A DNA stretch of 64,000 nt from Prionace glauca (Eukaryota > Chordata > Chondrichthyes > Carcharhiniformes > Carcharhinidae): assembly GCA_037974335.1 (NCBI GenBank), contig CM075760.1, positions 28,472,402 to 28,536,401 of the forward strand, read 5' to 3'. The translations under genes and the position numbers were made by a program. The number at the start of each line of letters is the position of its first letter. Within the stretch, counting starts at the first letter, position 1. Shown here piece after piece: positions 22,850-32,341 of this stretch. The notes below the pieces were generated by a model. The model made no database searches. It worked only from the letters and a program-made list of their open reading frames with translations, and was not told the DNA's origin.

Positions 22850-23156
22850 TACGGTGACATCTTTGTTAGAACTTCTGCCTGAAAGCGCCAGGGACACAGT
22901 TTGAATTCCAGATTTTGGTCTATGTGGAATCACTACCTATGTGGAGTCTGCACATTCTCCAATTGTCTGCCTATTTACTCACACTGTCAAATAATGTGCC
23001 GCTTAGGTTGATTGGCGATGATAAATTGACCCATAATGTCAAGGGAATTAGCCGGGAATGTAGTTGTGTGTTCGGGATAGGGCCTGGGTAGAAATGGTAT
23101 CGGTGCGGGTCCGATAGGCCAAATGGCCTCCTTCTACTCTGTAGAGATTCTATGAA
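22850..23156 (+). mobile_element. SINE family A, near full length
   Basis: It runs from a worn tRNA-like head (TTAGAACTTCTGCCTGAAAG, box-B-like GTTTGAATTCC) through the CACATTCTCC and TTAGGTTGATTGGC motifs to the 3' end GGCCAAATGGCCTCCTTCTA and GATTCTATG. It is absent from the paralogous position in copy B, so it inserted after the duplication. Confidence 0.85.
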
Positions 23157-23164
23157 CATGGACA

Positions 23165-23260
23165 CAGCTGGATGACCAGAATTTATTGCCTACCGTTTGC
23201 CAAGGGCAATGGAGAGCCAACCACATTTTCGTGGCTCTGGAACTGCAGATAGGCCAAACC
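23165..23260 (-). mobile_element. SINE family B fragment
   Basis: The reverse strand carries GAGCCACGAAAATGTGGTTG then GGCTCTCCATTGCCC, the family B 3' motif. Confidence 0.5.
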
Positions 23261-23919
23261 AGTTAAGGACGACATATTCCCTTCTCTAACATACATTAGT
23301 GAAGCAATTAGGTTTTTTTTCACACAATCGACAATGACATCATGTTCATAAGTAGATTCTTATTTCCAGATGTTTTTACTAAATTTAAATTCTACCCATC
23401 TGTTGTTCTGGGATTCGAAGCCTGGCCCTGAATGTGTTAGTTCAGTTATTGGATGAATTATCAGTGAAAATAACAGTTGGCCATTGCTTCTCTTGTTTGT
23501 ATATCCGGTCTCAAATTACAGTGATAGCTATCCACACCTGAAATACAGTCATCCCAGCATTTAGTTACATAAATCGATAATAATTCCTCAAATGAATTAT
23601 ATTTTTGCTGCAATGTGCTAGAAACTCAAAATTATTGCGGATCAGAGTGACGTATTCACCCTGATAAGGTAATGTCATCTTCTTTATGTTTATTCCATTG
23701 TGAAGGGGTGCAGAAATGAAGGGACTTAATTTACAATCAAATTATTTTTTTTCTCTCTAATACAGATGCTCAAATGCAATTTCACCTCTTGGACTAGCAG
23801 AGACGTTACAATGGATTTCACTGTCACTGCCTCAGTGTTAGTCTGTCTCTTGAATGTTCCGGTGCCAGCAATCAATTAACTGGGAATAATTCTCAGTACT
23901 TTTGATATATTTTATTTGA

Positions 23920-24230
23920 TTTCATTTGATTTATTATTCTCATATATATTAGTACACAGTGAAAATTATTCATTCTTGCACACTATACAGACGGAGCATA
24001 CCGTACATAGGGAAAGACGGGGGAGAGTAAAGAATGTTATATTGCAGTCATAGCTAGGGCCGAGAAAAACTATCAATTGAATGCGATGTCGGTCCATTCA
24101 GTATTCTGATTGCAACAGTAAATAAGTTGTTTTTGAATCAGCTTGTATGTGTTCGCAGATTTTGTATCTGCCCCCGATGGCAAAAGATGATTCAGTATGT
24201 CCAGGGTGCGTGACGTTTTGTTTTCATAGT
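23920..24230 (+). mobile_element. Interspersed repeat (family R4) in the pseudogene leader intron
   Basis: It shares with 57371-57612 the ordered phrases TTTGATTTATTATTCTCATA, TATACAGAC, GAGAGTAAAGAATGT, GTCATAGCTAG and AACTATCAATTGAATGCGA-like sequence. No coding is visible. It probably lies inside what was the leader-V intron; the intact gene's intron is only 126 bp. Confidence 0.65.
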
Positions 24231-24248
24231 TTTTTCTTCATGTTTTAG

Positions 24249-24750
24249 AAAGTGTTGAATCGGAGGTTGTGTTGACTCAGCCTGAAGCACAACCCTGGCG
24301 TCCCTCACGCTCTCTGAGACTGAGCTGTAAAGACAAAGCGTTCAATATTGGCAGCAACAGGTTGGTCTGGGTCTGACCAGTCCCTGGCCAGTGTTCACAG
24401 TGTCTTCTTCAGTATGATAGTCTTGGAAGAACCTACAATTCCTCCGCCCCAGGGATTCAGAATCAATTTACTCCGCCCAAAGACACTTCAAACAACGTAC
24501 AGAGAAATGCGGGAAAATCTCAGCAAGTCTGGAAGCATCTGAAAGGAGAGAGAAGCTTTGTCAAAAGGTCATCTGGACTCGAACCGTCAGTTCTTTTCTC
24601 TCCTCAGAAATATTGCCAGGCCTGCTGAGAGTTTCCAGTATTTTGTCTTTTGATTTCAATGTGCTGTAATTTGCTTTTATACTTCAAACGGCATCTTCTC
24701 TTTGGAAATAACTGGAAATGGAAGATTCCTATATTTATCCTGTCTGTACT
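24249..24750 (+). pseudogene. VH pseudogene of a second, upstream Ig heavy-chain cluster
   Basis: After an AG acceptor (ATGTTTTAG) the frame reads ESEVVLTQPEAQPWRPSRSL, then RLSCKDKAFNIGSNRLVWV. This is clearly the shark mu-type VH framework of the intact V at 34942 ([20 protein letters not shown]). A TGA at 24374-24376 replaces the Arg codon of the WVR motif, and FR2-CDR2 is shifted. FR3 is split by a 187-bp repeat between two copies of ACTTCAAAC (24485-24493, 24681-24689), resuming at GGCATCTTCTCTTTGGAAAT. The end of FR3 is also damaged, no RSS is visible, and no J or C exon was found downstream before 34 kb. The leader exon is not recognisable. Confidence 0.88.
24494..24680 (+). mobile_element. 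Retroposon (family R3) inserted in VH FR3
   Basis: It contains AGAAATGCGGGAAAATCTCA, GCAAGTCTGGAAGCATCTGA and TCATCTGGACTCGAACCGTC, typical of a repeat also found near 24970, 31060 and 61750. A 9-bp direct repeat, ACTTCAAAC, flanks it. Confidence 0.85.
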
Positions 24751-24959
24751 ACATAGACTCCAGTTCCATTGTGATGAAAATGACTCTTAGCCACGACTGA
24801 AATTGCCGGGTAGGCCAGTCATTTGGATCAAAGCTGCTATAGAAAATCAAATAATAAAATCATCCAGAGGGCAGGTTTCAACAACGTGGTTCACAATCTC
24901 CTTCTCAGCAGGGACAACTAAATGTTGGCTTTGTCAGTGATGCTCACATCCAGTGGAAC

Positions 24960-25090
24960 AATAACAACAGGGTAAAGTGCTGCAGATTCTGGAAATCTAA
25001 AACGACAACAACACAAATGTTACTCAACAGGACAAGGTGTATCATCAGAGAGAGAACTAGATTCATATTAATGATCGATGCCAGGATGCA
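24960..25090 (+). mobile_element. Repeat family R3 fragment
   Basis: GTAAAGTGCTGCAGATTCTG-GAAATCTAAAACGACAACAA matches the head of family R3 as seen at 31060. The remainder is diverged. Confidence 0.5.
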
Positions 25091-25289
25091 AAATCTCATT
25101 GATATATTCCAAAAGAACAAAACTGTTCTTTCCAATTCTACATTAATACTGATTCTTTAAACAAAATCGCACATTTACTGTCAAGTTATCACTTCTCTGT
25201 TTGTGGTAGTTTACTGTACGCAAATTACCTGCTGTATTTGCAACATGACAGCAGTGGCTAAATTCAGAAAAAGGACATCAGTGAGTTTT

Positions 25290-25385
25290 AAGAACAAACA
25301 AAGAGCAAAGAACAATACAGCACAGGAAACAGGCCCTTTGGCCTTCCACGCCTGCGCCACTCAAACTTTAGGACGATATGAGGTC
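25290..25385 (-). mobile_element. CR1-type LINE/SINE 3' end
   Basis: On the minus strand it ends GGCCAAAGGGCCTGTTTCCT, GTGCTGTATTGTTCTTTGCT, a third kind of CR1-style tail (TTCTTTG). Only the 3' UTR is present. Confidence 0.65.
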
Positions 25386-25464
25386 GGGTAAAGTGTTCTG
25401 TAAATGCAGGTTCCGCCACAATGAACGTTGCAATTCTTTGGAAACGTTGAGATTAATGTGAACA

Positions 25465-25812
25465 TGGTCAAGCATAGAACCCTACAGTGCAGAAACAGGC
25501 CCTTCGGCCCATCGAGTCTGCACCGAACACAATCCCACCCAAACCCTATCCCCATATCCCTACACATTTTACCTGCTAATCCCTCTAACCTACACATCCC
25601 AGGACACTAAGGGGAAATTTTTAGCATAGCCAATGAACCTAACCCGCACATCTTTGGACTGTGGGAGGAAACCGGAGCACCCGGAGAAAACCCACGCAGA
25701 CACGAGGAGAATGTGCAAACTCCACACAGGCAGTGACCCGAGCCGGGAATCGAACCCAGGATCCTGGAGCTGTGAAGCAGCAGTGCTAACCACTGTGCTA
25801 CCGTGCCGTCCT
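25465..25812 (-). mobile_element. SINE family A, full length
   Basis: The best-preserved copy. The minus strand begins GACGGCACGGTAGCACAGTG-GTTAGCACTGCTGCTTCACA with clear A and B boxes (GGTTCGATTCCCGG), runs through the TTTCCTCCCACAGTCCAAAG motif, and ends at GATGGGCCGAAGGGCCTGTT and CTGTAGGGTTCTATG. The tRNA-like head shows its origin. Confidence 0.93.
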
Positions 25813-25831
25813 GTGATCTGCCTGATCACAG

Positions 25832-26310
25832 CAACAACACCATAGAATCCCTGCAATTCAAAAGGAGGCCATTCGGTCTAACAGCTCTGCAGTGGCCCTC
25901 CAGCAGAGCATCCTACTTGGGCCCAGCCTTCACCCTATCCCGACAGTGACACATATTCACAGGCTAATCCCCCGAACCTACACATAGTCGAACACTAATA
26001 AGAAATTTAGCATAGACAATCCACCTTGGACCTGTGAAGGATACTTTACTGGATAGCTGGAGCAGACTTGATGAGCCGAATGGTCTCCTTCTGCAATGTA
26101 GGGAATCTATGATTCTACCTTGCACATCATTGGACGCTAAGGGCCAATTTATCACAGCCAATCCACCTAACCTGCACATCCTGGGACTGTGGAAGGAAAC
26201 TGGAGCACTGGGAGGAAACACACATGGACATGGGTAGAATGTGAAAACCATTCACATTCACCCAGGGTTGGAAGCGAACCCGTTCCCTGTGAAGCAGCAA
26301 AACTAATTGT
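25832..26310 (-). mobile_element. SINE family A, interrupted by another SINE fragment
   Basis: The outer element on the minus strand is in two parts, 25832-26028 and 26117-26310. Between them is a plus-strand family A 3' fragment (26029-26116) ending GGGAATCTATGATTCT. ACCTTG occurs at 26023-26028 and 26117-26122, a 6-bp target duplication. Confidence 0.8.
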
Positions 26311-27234
26311 AACTCTTACTGATAACCATATTGGATTTTTTATTCTTCTGTCGGGTGAATGTGATCACCATTTGTGACAGGAATATTGAGACATCAGATC
26401 TTGTTTTTTTTTAAATTTAACTTGTCTAGTTTAAACGGACTAAATCCTCAATCAAATTATCATTCAGTGGAATATCTGCCTGTTCACAGATGCTTTATTA
26501 ATTGTGACATCAGAACTTTGAGAACTAATTCTGAAATGGAATGTATCATTTTCTTTTAATTAAATACAAGTGGTGTTATGAATGTTCAAAAGTTTCTATT
26601 CATTTTGAACCAACTGTTAAAATTCTTAAAATAAATCGCTATTTTGATCAATAAGTGACGGTTTATCTGGTATTGCTGTCATGAACATTTCATTGTAAAC
26701 AGTGAGTTTTTATGTAAATAAATACAAAAATAGAAATTCCAAATTAGATTGTTGACTGACAAAAACACAACAAATATTTCCCCACCAACACAGCACAGAA
26801 ATAGAGACAACCATGCAAATCAATCAACGGATTCCAGTAATGGTTGTTTTTCAACATTATTTATTCATCAGTTATGTGAGGAAAAATATCATGATGAAAT
26901 CTATGTTCGAAATTAGGAAATAATCCCTCTGATCCCGAAATAAAATGACACAAAAACACAGAACATCTCTATCTTTCTCCTGTGTCTTGTGTCCCCACGA
27001 TGGTTCATCGTCGTCACTCCACAGATGAAGTCAACGTCTGTCCAACGTATTCTCTCAGCCAGAGTTACAGGCTTCTAAAATATGTGATTAAATTCATTTG
27101 AATCCGTGAGTGAGATGGACTCTAAAAGGTCTCTTGAACATTGTATGATCTTGAAATGCTTGCTACATTTTCTGTTGCATCTAACCTCGGGTGTAGCTAA
27201 TGATAAAAATCGATGTGGCAGCACCAAGGGATCT
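26311..27234. other. No gene seen; isolated octamer
   Basis: AT-rich sequence. One ATGCAAAT octamer lies at 26813-26820, not near any promoter I can identify. No exon or repeat is supported. Confidence 0.4.
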
Positions 27235-27930
27235 TTCCCTAGATTTAGCCGGTGTTATCCCTGTCCTTGGAATATTTGACTGGGCAGTGTGTAGGAATAT
27301 TTACTCTGCATCTCAACTCACTGTAGCTGCCTCTTGAATGTTTGATATGACTTTGTCAATATCAAGATTTAGTCCGTATGTAATCTCTGTTGTACCTGAC
27401 CTGGATGTGTTTTATTGAAGTGTGCAGACGATTTTTCCCCTGTAAGAACATAAGAAATAGGAGCAGGAGTAGGCCATCTGGCCCTTCGAGCCTGCCTCGC
27501 CATTCAATAAGATCATGGCTGATCTGTCGTGGCTCAGTTCCACATTCCCGCCCTCGCCCCATAACCCTTAATCCCCTCTCTTATCAAAAACCTAGCATCT
27601 GTACCTAGCATCTGCCTCCGAATCTCTGAAGGAAACATACAGGAGAGGTTTTACATCGAAGAGAGTCCATTCTCTTTCTGCCTTCATTTTGTTTGAGCAG
27701 ACTTAATACAAGGAGGTTCACTCTGTTTCTATACACGATACTGTTCCGGGAATGTTTGATTTGAATAGTGTAGAGGGAGATTCACTTTGTACTGATTCAT
27801 GCTATTCCTGACTTGGGAGTATTTAATTTGGCAATGCAGAGGGAATATTGCATTCTGCAGCTAAGCCCATGTTACTCCTGTCCTGCAAGTTTATGATGGT
27901 GCAGTCGCCAACTCTGAAAATTTCACGGGG
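27235..27930 (+). repeat. Degenerate minisatellite, unit about 70 bp, split by a LINE
   Basis: Related phrases recur: CCTGTCCTTGGAATATTTGA, GTACCTGACCTGG, GTTCCGGGAATGTTTGATTT, CCTGACTTGGGAGTATTTAA and CTCCTGTCCTGCAAG, each followed by a GTGTAG(A)GG-like phrase and a T(T)TACTCTGCATCT-like phrase. Units are badly worn. A LINE 3' end (27442-27592) sits inside. Confidence 0.65.
27442..27592 (-). mobile_element. CR1-like LINE family A, 3' end
   Basis: The minus strand ends ATTTCTTATGTTCTTAC. Only the 3' UTR and the last few codons (up to GGGATTAAGGGTTATGGGGC) are present. Inserted in the minisatellite. Confidence 0.9.
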
Positions 27931-28479
27931 ATTGAATTTGTCTATTTATATTACAGTAAATTTACCCTGTGTCAACTTATATTATGAGGCTATCTATTTC
28001 TTTATTTTTCACTAGAGCTTAAATCATTTTATATTGCATGTCGAATTTTATATTGCCTGTCTCGACTCATATTAGACTGAATCTTTTATCTGTTTGTACT
28101 AAGTTAGATGCTTTCCCTGTTTATGTTGTCCGTAATTTTGTTCTTTATATAAAGCGAGATGTTGTCTCTGTTTATATTAATTTAGGTATTTCTCGGTTTG
28201 TATCAAACTAGATGTAGTCTTTTTTCTGAAATTGACCGTGTCCATGTATATATTGAATTATGATGTGGGTATTGAATTAGACATGGTTTCAGTTTTTATT
28301 GCACTGGTCAAGGCCAGTAATGATAAAACTGGCTGGAAGAACACAATTCTCTGCATCCTTCTGCAACTACAAACTCGATGAGATTTTGGGATTTGGAAAA
28401 GAAGAAGCGATTTCTGAATTCTACTTCTGCTGACTGCATTCAAAATGGATACCAATTCCTGTGTAGAATGCACTGTCAA
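27931..28479. other. No gene seen; weak TTTATATT-rich tandem structure
   Basis: Phrases such as TTTATATTA, TTATATTGCATGTCGA, TTATATTGCCTGTCTCGA and CTGTTTATATTAATTTAG recur between 27945 and 28260, as in a worn tandem array. Nothing coding is supported. Confidence 0.35.
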
Positions 28480-28575
28480 CAAAGAATAAAAATCAAAGAC
28501 AATTACAGCACAAGAAAAGGCCTTTCGGCCCTCCAAGACTGCACCAACCAAATACTGTCGACCCAATACTGCCCG
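28480..28575 (-). mobile_element. CR1-type 3' end fragment
   Basis: The minus strand reads TTGGAGGGCCGAAAGGCCTT, TTCTTGTGCTGTAATTGTCT, then TTTGATTTTTATTCTTTG, a CR1-style 3' end of the TTCTTTG kind. Confidence 0.55.
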
Positions 28576-28959
28576 TTTCTGGATGTTCTGGATGCTGCCT
28601 GATAGCAATAATTTTATCCCGACATATTATCTCTTCTTCTCGAAGAACGGTGTATTAACACAGACATAATTCAAATAGAGGTTTACTTAAGTGCAGGAAT
28701 AACACTGACACATTCTACTGAAATACATGCAGGGTAAGTATCGAACATTACATATCCAGCGAGAATGTGTAGTGCAATGTAAACTGAGTTCTGATCTAGC
28801 AGAGTATTAACAGAGCCAGACTGTATTTTAATATAAGCAGGGGCCTGATCCAACAAAGTAGAAATGAGTTAGTGCCGAGTGTCATGTAGGTGTGGTCAAA
28901 TGTCAGATTCCAATGACACCCACATCCCATGAAAGAAACATTTTTTTAAAAATGACATT

Positions 28960-29640
28960 GTCTTGAAAAGAAAACTGAAACAGTATATTCTGCAGTTTTA
29001 CTGATATAGGAACTTGTGTGACATGAACTGAGACATTGCCGACTTATTAATGATACTGGACCGAGATTTATATGAGCTGAGATGGTAATAATGACTGGTA
29101 CAGGATTGAGACATGTTTAATCTGAAACAGAATCCAGAGTGTTAGTGATAACTACTGACACAGAACCCTGACTGATATAAACTAAAACAGAGCCTACTTT
29201 ATTCGTAATAATTGTTGATACAGAACCGAGACTGATACACACTGAGATTTGTACAATGCAGCACAGAGAAGGTATTACAAAGTGCAATAAAACTGAGATA
29301 TGGCGTAGTCTTAAATAATCATTGATGGTGCAGCATTAACTTAGACATGACTTAGACATGACTAATGAACTATTAGCATAGTAACTGTGGCAGAACCATG
29401 TGTAACGCATGAAGACTGTATTTCTAGTTTAGTGTACAGTGGCAAATGTTGCGAAGCAGTAAGAATTAAGATACAGCCTCTTATCAGGTTAGAACAGACA
29501 TGGCTAATTGCGATCATAACTTGGAAATTATAATATTAACAGGGGCGCTACATCATATATGAGTACCTGAAATTGAGCCGAGTGCAGGAAAAGAAAATTT
29601 AGATAGGACCTCCTGGAATGTGATCCAAGCAGACCTTAGT
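28960..29640. repeat. Degenerate tandem repeat
   Basis: Repeated phrases of the form ACTGATA-(C/T)A-AACTGAGAC, GATACAGAACCGAGACTGAT, GTTAGTGATAACTACTGACA and CGTAATAATTGTTGATACAG appear at spacings of roughly 60-70 bp. Strongly diverged. Confidence 0.55.
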
Positions 29641-29694
29641 GTATCACAGACAGAGTCAGAGGCGAGTTGAGTATAGGCAGAAATATAATACGTT

Positions 29695-30020
29695 TAAAAT
29701 TGGAAAAAGAAACATAGAAAATTTCAGCTCAGAATCGGGTCTTTTTGCCCTTCTTGTCTGTGCTGAACCATTTTGTTGCCTAGTCCCACTCACCTGCACT
29801 TGGACCATATCCCTCCAAACCCCTCTCATCCATGAACCCGTCCAAGGTTTTCTCAAATGTTAAATGTGACCCTGCATTTACCACTTTATTCGGCAGCTCA
29901 TTCCACACTCCCACCACTCTCTGCGTGAAGAACCCCCCCCCCACCCCCAATATTCCCTTTAAACTTTTCTCCTTTACCCTTAACCCATGCCCTCGGTTTT
30001 TTCCTCTCCCCTCGCCTCCT
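29695..30020 (-). mobile_element. Older CR1-like LINE, 3' part
   Basis: The minus strand encodes FFTQRVVGVWNELPNKVV and LTFEKTLDGFMRGVW, the usual CR1 C-terminus, followed by a 3' UTR ending in ATGTTTC. A C-run at 29931-29942 (G-run on the coding strand) interrupts it. Confidence 0.75.
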
Positions 30021-30084
30021 TATTTCGTGAGATTTTGGCGTCACTGGTGAAGTCAACTTTTGTTGTTATATCCTAATTTCCTTT

Positions 30085-30870
30085 GAGAATGTGATGACAG
30101 GCTTTGGAAAGCTGGTGAGTGAGGTGTTCTTCGACACAGCTACTTTTTCCAGAATGGTATTGAGGTTTTTGAGTGGGACAAGTCGGGCAAGTAGAGAATA
30201 TTCAATCGTTTATGTTGCAACAGAGGCCGGTTCATGTGCGGTATTGTCCTTTGTTCTTTGTTCATACTCCTCACTTTTGTCTTGTAGATGACGGATAGAG
30301 TTTGGGAATGCAGGCAAGCAGCTGTTCACAACAGAACTCCTGGCATCTGACCTGCTCTTGCAGCAACTTGGTTTAAAAGCCTGTTCCAGTTCAGATGTTC
30401 ATGAATTATATTGCCCAGGATGTTGACAGTGAGGGATTCTGTGAGAAAAATGATACTTAGTGTCAAGGGGAAATCGTTGGAATCTCCCTTATTGGAGAAG
30501 GTCATTGCCTGCCACTTGTGTGGCATCAATATTACTTGTCACTCATTAGCCCAAGACTGAATGTTTTCTCAGCCTTGCTTCATATGGACGCAGACTGTAT
30601 CAATGCCTGAGGAGTTGGAACTGGTGTTGAACTTTGTTCAGTCTTCAACGAACATCCCATACATCAGTGATAATGATGGCTGAAGCTTGGGGCTATGTCA
30701 CTAAGCTGAAAAATTCCTGCAAAGCTCTGTGACTGAGATGATTGATCATTAACATCCACAACCATCTTCCTTTGTGTTCCAGCCAGTGAACTGTCTTCCC
30801 TCTGATTCCCATTAGCTGTAATGGTGGTGAAGCACTTTCTTGAACAGCTGGAAAACCTGCAATGTAAGTA
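30085..30870 (-). mobile_element. LINE of a second clade, RT fragment
   Basis: The minus strand carries a worn RT segment: GNQRED and AGTQR near 30790, then QSWANE and MPHKWQAMTFSNKG, SLTVNILGNIIHEHLNWNRL and NQVAARAGQMPG (near 30350). It corresponds to the LGVxLDxxLxWxxHVNxxAxRAGQRLG region. Same family as 17869 and 18215. Confidence 0.65.
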
Positions 30871-31054
30871 CACCCATAATGCTGTTAGGGAGGATTCTCA
30901 TGGATTCCGACCCAGCGACAGTATAGGATCAGTAATATATGTTCAAATCAGTTGATGAGAGTTTTGGAGCGGAATTTCCAGGCGGGGTTGTTCCAATTCA
31001 CCAATTATCATCAATTCATACAGATAAACAATTATTTCACCAATTATATTCAGC

Positions 31055-31195
31055 ATTTTGAAAAAAAAAACAAAATATTGCGGATCCTGGAAATTGAAAC
31101 AAAAACAATACATTCTGGAAAATCTCAACTGATCTTACATCTGTGGAGAGAGAATAGAGCCAACGTTTTGAGTCAGGAAAACATTGTTTTTTAAT
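31055..31195 (+). mobile_element. Repeat family R3
   Basis: CAAAATATTGCGGATCCTGG, AAATTGAAACAAAAACAATA, TGGAAAATCTCAACTGATCT and GTGGAGAGAGAATAGAGCCA match the family inserted in the VH pseudogene. Confidence 0.7.
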
Positions 31196-31526
31196 TTGGG
31201 GAAATTTGAAGAGGATGGTTAAATTGGGAAATGATGAGTGTGGATAGGGATTAGGAAGCTTATTTTCGTACATAGTTAGTGATTAAGGCGTTGATTAATT
31301 TAGTTGGGTTGGAGAAGTTGAGTATGATGTTTGTGATCGGTATGTGAATTGATGTAATTGTGTGTGGCTGGAAATAGTATATATCATTGAACAGTAACTA
31401 CTTAAACTATCCCCATCTCACAGGAAAGTTATGCAGCTTCTTGTTAAAAATAATGATGAGCTCTCCAATCATCAGGAACACTCTGTCGAAGAGCCATCCA
31501 GCCTCCATTCTGTCTCCACAGATATA

Positions 31527-31825
31527 GAACATAGAACATAGAACATTACAGCACAAACAGGCCCTTCGGCCCTCGAGTTGCGCCGATCACATCAACCCCA
31601 CCAATCTATAGACCTATCTATAACCCCCAATCCCATTAAACCCCATATACTCATCCAGAAGTCTTTTAAAAGACCCCAGCGAGTTTGCCTCGACGGGATG
31701 ACGGCAGCTGATGACGGCAGCCGATTCCATTCACTCACCACCCTCTGAGTGAAAAACTTACCCCTAACATCACCTCTGTACTTCCCTCCCCGCACCTTAA
31801 ATCTGTGTCCTCTCGTAGACATGCT
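31527..31825 (-). mobile_element. CR1-like LINE family B, 3' end
   Basis: The minus strand reads STRGHRFKVRGGKYRGDVRG, FFTQRVVSEWNRLPSS and LKDFWMSIWGLMG, then a 3' UTR ending TAATGTTCTATGTTCTATG. It matches the long family B copy at 51604. A short GATGACGGCAGC duplication (31697-31725) damages the frame. Confidence 0.9.
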
Positions 31826-32341
31826 GAAATTTTCCAGCTTTTTCTGATTGTTTTCAGTATTTCATTCCATACAACACACAGTTGTAATTTACTTCGTATG
31901 ATTTATTTGATATTCCTATTTATTGACATTACACTGGCCTTTTATCACCAAGGAATAAACCCTGTCCCAGAATTCAGTGGGGAATGGAATTAATTCAGCC
32001 CGAGGATAATGAACAGCTACCCAGCAGCCTCTGCGCTTCATTAACATGTAATCACCTCATCATCACATAGAAAGCCCTGGTACATAGCTGGAGTGTGTGA
32101 TGGTTTTCAAAGTGATGATGTAAATGAAACCAACTGTATCTCATGTGAAGTTACTGAATCTTTAAATCCCGATTTATTATTACACTGTTTTGGGAAGTAA
32201 TGTCACACTTGTAGTTGTCCAGTGAGTCTCACAATATTTCTGTTGTACCTTATTTAATTTTCACCCTGTTACCTTACTAATTTGGGTGAGGGCATGATGA
32301 GAGATTTGTTGTAAGTGAAAGAATCACATGTTTAAAATATT
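31826..32341. other. No feature recognised
   Basis: Nothing coding or repetitive could be supported. Confidence 0.4.

Larger units (their letters stand above)
21325..23700 (+). repeat. Segmental duplication copy A (5' flank of the VH pseudogene)
   Basis: It aligns in order with 32342-34560, the 5' flank of the intact VH. Clear blocks are 21745-22010 with 33262-33530 (shared CAGTACTGTTGCTGGG, AAGTTGGCTTG, GCCAAATACTG), 22020-22220 with 33545-33740 (TATAACTTCCAAATAAATG), 22330-22790 with 33845-34340 and 23520-23680 with 34385-34560. A SINE at 22850-23156 interrupts this copy only. Divergence is substantial, with many substitutions and small gaps, so the duplication is old. Confidence 0.85.

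Noticed and set aside
23811-23861. A possible leader exon for the VH pseudogene (ATG with a hydrophobic stretch MDFTVTASVLVCLLNVP, then GT).
   Set aside because: The stretch ACTGCCTCAGTGTTAGTCT within it matches the leader-V intron of the intact gene (ACTGTCTCAGTGTTATGCT near 34852), not its leader, and its phase would not fit the V exon.
24820-24870. GTCATTTGGATCAAAGCTG as a possible J segment of the upstream cluster.
   Set aside because: No WGxG frame, no RSS before it and no donor after it.
26813-26820. ATGCAAAT octamer upstream of the Ig cluster.
   Set aside because: It is 8 kb from the V promoter, isolated and in AT-rich sequence where the word is expected now and then.
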